DNA of 64,000 nucleotides, taken from assembly GCA_022747635.1 (NCBI GenBank), contig JAKTNV010000023.1:6233848-6297847 (forward strand), written 5' to 3'. This document shows positions 58,419 through 64,000 of this stretch, piece by piece. The stretch is from Hetaerina americana. Its lineage: Eukaryota > Arthropoda > Insecta > Odonata > Calopterygidae. Every line of letters begins with the position of its first letter. Position 1 is the first letter of the stretch. The position numbers and the translations under genes are program-made. The notes under the pieces were generated by a model that worked only from the letters and a program-made list of their open reading frames with translations, was not told the origin of the DNA and did no database searches.

Positions 58419-61400
58419 CAGTACTATCTCTTATCGTTCTTAGTTATGTCACCTGTTAGTCCACAAGCATGACGTAAGTGACCCTCAAGACCAGGGCCGT
58501 GGAATTCTAAGACCGTCGGTATGGCACAAAGAGAGTCTCGCGAAAACAATCTCGTGCAGATGTTGGATGAGAGCGGTAAGCGGTAAGTTCAAGCCATAAT
58601 TAAGCGAAATTCATCATGAAGGTACATAATTGATCATTGATTAATACAACGAAAATATCAACTATGAGGGAGAGATCTGCTTAGGACTAAAAACATTTTT
58701 TCGTACCCTACAATTTCGTTCGGACATGAACGCCTTCTGAAGACATGCGAATGCACCGACAGTCGCCAGAGAGCATTTAGCTCAACTGAAAGGTGAGATT
58801 TCTTTGACAGCTATTGCTACGTGGGCTTGCAAGCGTGCTAATGATGTAATGAATATAATGTTTTGTTATTTGCCTGGGGAATTCCACTTCTCTTGTTTCA
58901 AAATCCTTTTTCCAAAGAATCTGAAATGGGAACGACCAAAGGTGAAGACAAATCATCAATTAAGTAATGAAATCAAACAAATATTATCATTTTTTTCCAG
59001 GCAATATAATATAAATGTACGTCTACACAATACCCCGTAAGCCGCCAAAAAGGCGCGTGGAGGGTGATGTTCGGTCAACAACCGTAAACTAGAATAAAAC
59101 CTCGTGCAAAACCAAATCATGTTACATCTACACAAATATTAGTTTTTCCATGCACTCGGCAAACCTTAATCACACAAAAGAATAATAGATCGCGATAGTT
59201 GTTATGTAAGTTTATTCGGAGTCTCCACGAGAACAGCACTCGTTCCATCGAATGCCTTCCGCAGTGAAACGGCAAATAAGCTCACGACAAGAAGTTCTTT
59301 CTCCATCGGTTGAAGCAATGACTACCTATCCTAAAGATGCCGGAACCCGCGTTTCATTCCACCTTCTTGCGAAAATGCCGAGGCCGGAGAGGATCACCAT
59401 CCACCGGTCTGCGGACAGGCGTAATTCACCGAGGCGTCGGCAGTTTTGCAGATTTTAAGCAATAATCAGGACAAGGATCCACATATTGAATGTAAATTAC
59501 ATTATATTTTACAAATACCTAAACATACCCATGTACCTACTCTCATTTATATCGAGGCATAAATGAAGACTGAATATGGTGGTTGTAATAGAAGGGGTAC
59601 TTCTCGTAAAAATAGAAGAGATACGGTGAAGAATAAGTGAGTCTGGAGGCACCAGCAATAGATGATCATTAAAGAGTTTCGCTTCGCTGGTTTAGCCTCA
59701 ACGAGAAAATGGGCGAGCGCCTAAACGCCGGAGCACACAATTTGAGAGGAAATGGCTGATCGAGGATGTCATGGGAGAAAATGATGGGAAAGGAAGGAAT
59801 ATCAAGAGTGTGGGGAACAGAGGGAAGAGCACGTACGAAGCGATGTCTCAATTTAGACGAGGCGTGAGATGCATGCAAGGACTAGGCAGAATACAAAAAA
59901 TATATTCCGCATTTGAGTGCAATCACAGACCGCTAAGGACTATTAATAGGACAGATTACACCACTAGCGGTCATTAATACTTATTTTTATGTCAAAATTC
60001 AATTAATCTGAGAAAAAAATTGAAAATATTCGTCAAATATAATGTACATGCCACTATTTCATTCCATGCGCAGCATGAACTCCGACCATCATTCCGGCAG
60101 TAAAACATGAGAGTTGATCGGTGAAATTATAGCCGGAGGTTAAAGATTAAGAGTAGAAAATATAAATAATTAATAGATTTTATGTTAAATGTCCTTGCCT
60201 CGTGCAGTACTCAGGTAATGATCAAACCACTTTTCAGCCTGCAACTGCGTATCATTTTGCCAAAGAAATTATCCGCACCATGTCAATGAAAAGGAGATCA
60301 AACTGCTTCACATCCGACGGCTCAGTTTTGAAACTCTTTTTCTCAAATTCAATTTTCTCAAAAATTTTCTCAAATTCAATTCAAACTTATTTTATAATTG
60401 GCGTCATTTTCAACAAACGCCGTAAGTTATTCAGGAAATATACAGCCGATGGAAGTTACGATAATAAACTTTACCCGTCTCCATTTGAGATGATAGGAAA
60501 GCGGCCAATCATGGCTGAGGAATTTTGTTCACTATGCATGTTATGACCTACGTCGTCGTGCCTTCCTGAATATATTTTTTGCAGAATGTTTGAATATCTG
60601 TTACTGCTATTATAAATCATGCGACAATTCCACAATGAAACACTGAATTGCGAATGAGGACGCGGATTTTCTACATCGTACACGACCCGTGGAATTCGGC
60701 GAAGAGCAAATATTTGTGCAAGGGTAAACGATGAGGGGGAGAACGGGAGCGTCTTCGAAACTAATTTGATGCCCTCGCCTCCATTGTTCGAATAAAATCA
60801 CACCATTGCCGTCACTCACGTGACGCCATCATCGAGTTCCCGGCCAAATGGTACCAAAACATGGGGAAACGATCCTACGGTTGATTTAACAATAATCGAA
60901 GAGAATCGAGATCTGATAAGGGTCGCATGAATTCCTCGTCGGACAAGGATGGTGCTTTCATTGACGGCCACACTTTTGAGAGAGGCGTTAGTTACCCTCG
61001 GATTGATCGGCTCACCCAATCCCACCAATCCCATCGGATCCAGTCGACGGAAACGCCCTTGACTACAAACGGAGTGATTGAAGAACACGCAAATCTTTAT
61101 GACCAGTTCCACCAGTTACAGTTAACCTTGACCAAGAGTAAGAACGGTATCGAATCACCGCGAGGGCCTGGCACTGTTTCCCACACCACAAGGTCATTTT
61201 TCAAATACAATTTCAAGAATTCTTCGGGATAGCGTCCATCAGAAATAAAGCAAAATATATTCCCGATTATTGCTTTTCCGCTCTTGTTTCTGATGCACCT
61301 GCGCGTATCATTTCCGGGAAAAATAAACGTTTCGTTTCAAACGGAAAGATATGGAACGTGCGGTTTGGTCCGCAAAGATGCTGCACCTCCACGATCGGAC

Positions 61401-62830
61401 CTGGCATTGACCCATGCACCCGCAATCAAAGGATACGTTGCCAGTGACAATTAAATGATGATTTTCTTTTTAAACGAAAGCACAACACCGCCTTGCCAAG
61501 CTGGGCCGGTACAAGGGTCAAGGCATCCGTAGGATGGCCAAACGAATCTGGATTTTAAATTTAACAGATGCTTGTGCCGAAGGTCACCACTAACACTTGG
61601 TGCATTTTTGTCCGAACCAAAAGGTGATAAAATAATAACTACTATAGAATATTAACATCCAAAATCTGATAAGGTAAGGGATCAACTTAGTTATTCAGGT
61701 GTATAGAACTAAAATTGGTCTGAAAGGGACTCTCCTCCCATTGAGCTAAAGCCACTCTTTCCTCCAGAGACGATCCCGAGTGCGCAAAAAGGCTCGAGAG
61801 GACATCTTGCAGATTCCGTTGCGAAAAGAGAGAGAATTCTATCGGCTGATTCAGGCAACAGCGATCGTGATCACTGGTACTAATCCCCCCCCCCCCCCGC
61901 AGTCAGAAAGGCTTAATCATTATTTGACATCAATGCCATGAGATATTCAGAGCCTGCACGTAAATCTAATCACAAAAACTAAACATGCGCACGAAACTAC
62001 CCCAGTACTTCTTCGTGAGGAAAACTATCCCAAAGGTTCTTGCGGAACAAAATAAGAGTGCGGTAGTACCTAAACCGGCCGTTCACAAACGTGCATGCCG
62101 GCATCTCCCCTAGCACGTGACATCAGTCAAAACCCGGGTCGGCAGCCACCAGTCACGAAATAAACCATGGTGAATTAAAATATTATATGAACAAAAACTA
62201 AGCGGATTTAACGCTGGCACGGACGGGATAACATGAGCGCTGCATTATATTTGTTCTCAGAAGAGAAAATTAACGACGGACAAACCGATGAAAGTAATAA
62301 TATTTCCCTCTCGCACTATGCATGGCCATCACAGTAGGTGACCCAATTAGGACAATTCGAAATCTCTGAAAAATATGACGCAACATAATACCAATATTCC
62401 AATAATCACCAATTACTCTAATAGATGGAGACCTGTTAGAGTGAAGAGTAAAGAGAATTAGGGTATTAGAGACTATGTCAAACGCTCTTGACACTGCTGG
62501 CATAATAAGATGTAAGGAGATAAAATGGAAATAATCATTTTATTCTCTTTCACCCCTTCCCATGGGGAGAATACATAATCAAAATACTTCTCAACGCACT
62601 GCGGAAGATTCCAGGACAGAAACCTTTAACGGAGTCAACTGCCAAATGTGCATAACATTCTTTCGGTTAATATCGAGTTAAGAGTTTTCAATCCGTTTTT
62701 TAAATAAAACAATTACGACAGCAGCAAACGATCCCCGGTCAAGTCACCGCCCCCAACATAATGACCACGCCCTCGGCTCACTCGGCGCAAAATGATTCCC
62801 TCTCTAGATCAAAGGGAAGGTTAAAGCTGC
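58419..62830. other. long anonymous non-coding stretch
   Basis: AT-rich, with short frames only. It holds a small direct repeat (TTCTCAAATTCAATT, near 60340-60380) and a run of C at 61887-61899. On the minus strand near 61735-61790 a tRNA-like A box occurs without a B box. No gene supported. Confidence 0.4.
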
Positions 62831-64000
62831 GCGAGAAATGCCTTGCCAAAGAGAACTCGAGTTAGAGCCGAAGAAAAGAGAACACTTAACCCGGATGAGG
62901 GCAGGTGTGAAGGGGATGGGCGGGTAGGCCGCAGGAGAGGAGGGAGCGAGGGAGGCCGGGGGAGGGATGAAAAGAGGGACAAGGGGAGGAAGAGGAATGA
63001 TAACACCACGCTACTCCCGGAGAGGGAAAATCGCGTCACCCGACGCTCCTCTGCCTCGCCCACTGCCCGCGTGATAAATGACCGCGCTTTCCTCGGGCTA
63101 AAAATTCTCCAGGGAAATGCTCAATGGCGGAACTGTCTGAAAATGACAAAGTCAACGGCAAAACAAAACTGCCAACGAGAAAAATCCCGAAGAGAGGAAA
63201 CCTCCGAAGTACAGACAATTCCGAGAGACAGAGATCCCCCGGGGAAGGAAATCACCCAAACAGGTAAACCTCTGAAAGACGACGAGAACGGTGGAAACTG
63301 TCAAAGGCGGAAGCCGGAAATCTCAGAATTATATGATCACCTCAATCCAGAGTATTTATTAGGCCTCTATATCCATGGGGACATGTCGAGCTGTGGACAG
63401 CTAGTTTTCTTCGAATCACATAGACTTCAAATCACTACACTCAGACATGGCTCCAATGGAGAAGCCAAAACAATTGACGAATGAATGCCGAGATACCTAT
63501 TTCCTTTGCTGAAACTAAAAGATGCGCCACGAAGAAATTAAATATGCAAACTGTAAATGGCCAGGTACATGATGCGTTGAGCGGATGAAAGGGAACTAAA
63601 GATGCAGATAAAAATAACCGATGAAGGCATCAGCCTGAAAAGAGAGATGATTAGCAGCAATCACTTTCGGCAACTAGAGATATAAAGATTAATTAAAATT
63701 AAACAAAATAAAACTGAAGCGGGGAAAATCGGAGCAGGTAGGAGCCTACTTACTCGGCGGTATCACCGTCGACGGGTAAAAAAGAAGAAAGCCAGCAGAG
63801 AAGACAAAGGTATAAGGTATCCACTTAGAATTACAAGAAACAAAAGCAACGGAATTAAAAATTGATTTCCGAGGCATACGACGTTTTCGAAAAAAAACGT
63901 TCGCCAAAAACGTCAGCACGGAGTATTAGATTTCATCGGGAGAGAGTCGTGGCAGAGAGCAGCAGGGAAAAAATGAACATCTTCCCAAGCGATGGAAACC
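62831..64000. other. purine-rich region
   Basis: Strongly purine-rich on +, which keeps a 213-codon frame (62843-63484) open; its product is dominated by Arg, Lys, Glu and Gly in the first half and shows no domain. The remainder to the window end is AG-rich without features. Confidence 0.4.

Noticed and set aside
61735..61790. tRNA-like A box on minus strand (GGCTTTAGCTCAATGGGA)
   Set aside because: No B box, no cloverleaf; at most a tRNA fragment.
62843..63484. 213-codon frame
   Set aside because: Purine-rich DNA gives a charged, low-complexity N-terminal half; no domain or second supporting signal.

Overview
The window looks like non-coding DNA from an animal nuclear genome, most likely an arthropod and probably an insect. 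The evidence is several mariner-family DNA transposons bounded by TA dinucleotides, tRNA-derived SINEs, decayed LINE fragments, long TA microsatellites, and the absence of compact operon-like genes. I could not support one intact host protein-coding gene, tRNA or rRNA. Most long open frames lie in GC-rich, stop-poor islands or TA repeats and are composition artefacts. The species cannot be named from the sequence alone.

Layout. 1-9.2 kb: a deleted mariner (1276-1900) and a minus-strand LINE reverse-transcriptase relic (about 2885-4484). 9.2-29.6 kb: mostly anonymous sequence with GC-rich islands at 14.5, 16.2, 17.2, 18.5 and 24.5 kb, one SINE (12.4 kb) and three small palindromic insertions (9.2, 20.3, 28.1 kb). 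29.6-31.6 kb: a nearly full-length mariner with 149-bp inverted ends, and 34 bp away a second, decayed mariner in the opposite orientation. 31.6-40 kb: a GC island with a minisatellite, a cluster of SINEs on both strands, two hairpin elements, a mariner-derived deletion element (36.7 kb) and a decayed mariner (38.1 kb). 40-55 kb: another GC island, a large TA/CA microsatellite that swallows one end of a mariner (42.5 kb), a SINE (49.5 kb), a G-rich minisatellite island (51 kb), the deletion-derived relative of the 42.5-kb mariner end (52.9 kb) and an internally deleted LINE (54.5 kb). 55-64 kb: a GC island, a fourth palindromic insertion (58.3 kb) and a purine-rich end.

The most interesting signal is a set of four short (about 140-230 bp) palindromic insertions at 9219-9450, 20281-20490, 28096-28291 and 58266-58408. 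Each is flanked by a direct repeat of 10-14 bp that looks like a target-site duplication. Three carry a hammerhead-ribozyme-like core, degenerate in one of them, and a further isolated core lies on the minus strand near 33.9 kb. This resembles the hammerhead-bearing terminal repeats of Penelope-like retroelements and the derived small 'retrozymes', here as very short non-autonomous copies. A second theme is G-rich 15-21-bp minisatellites in four separate GC islands, all with the G-rich strand on +.
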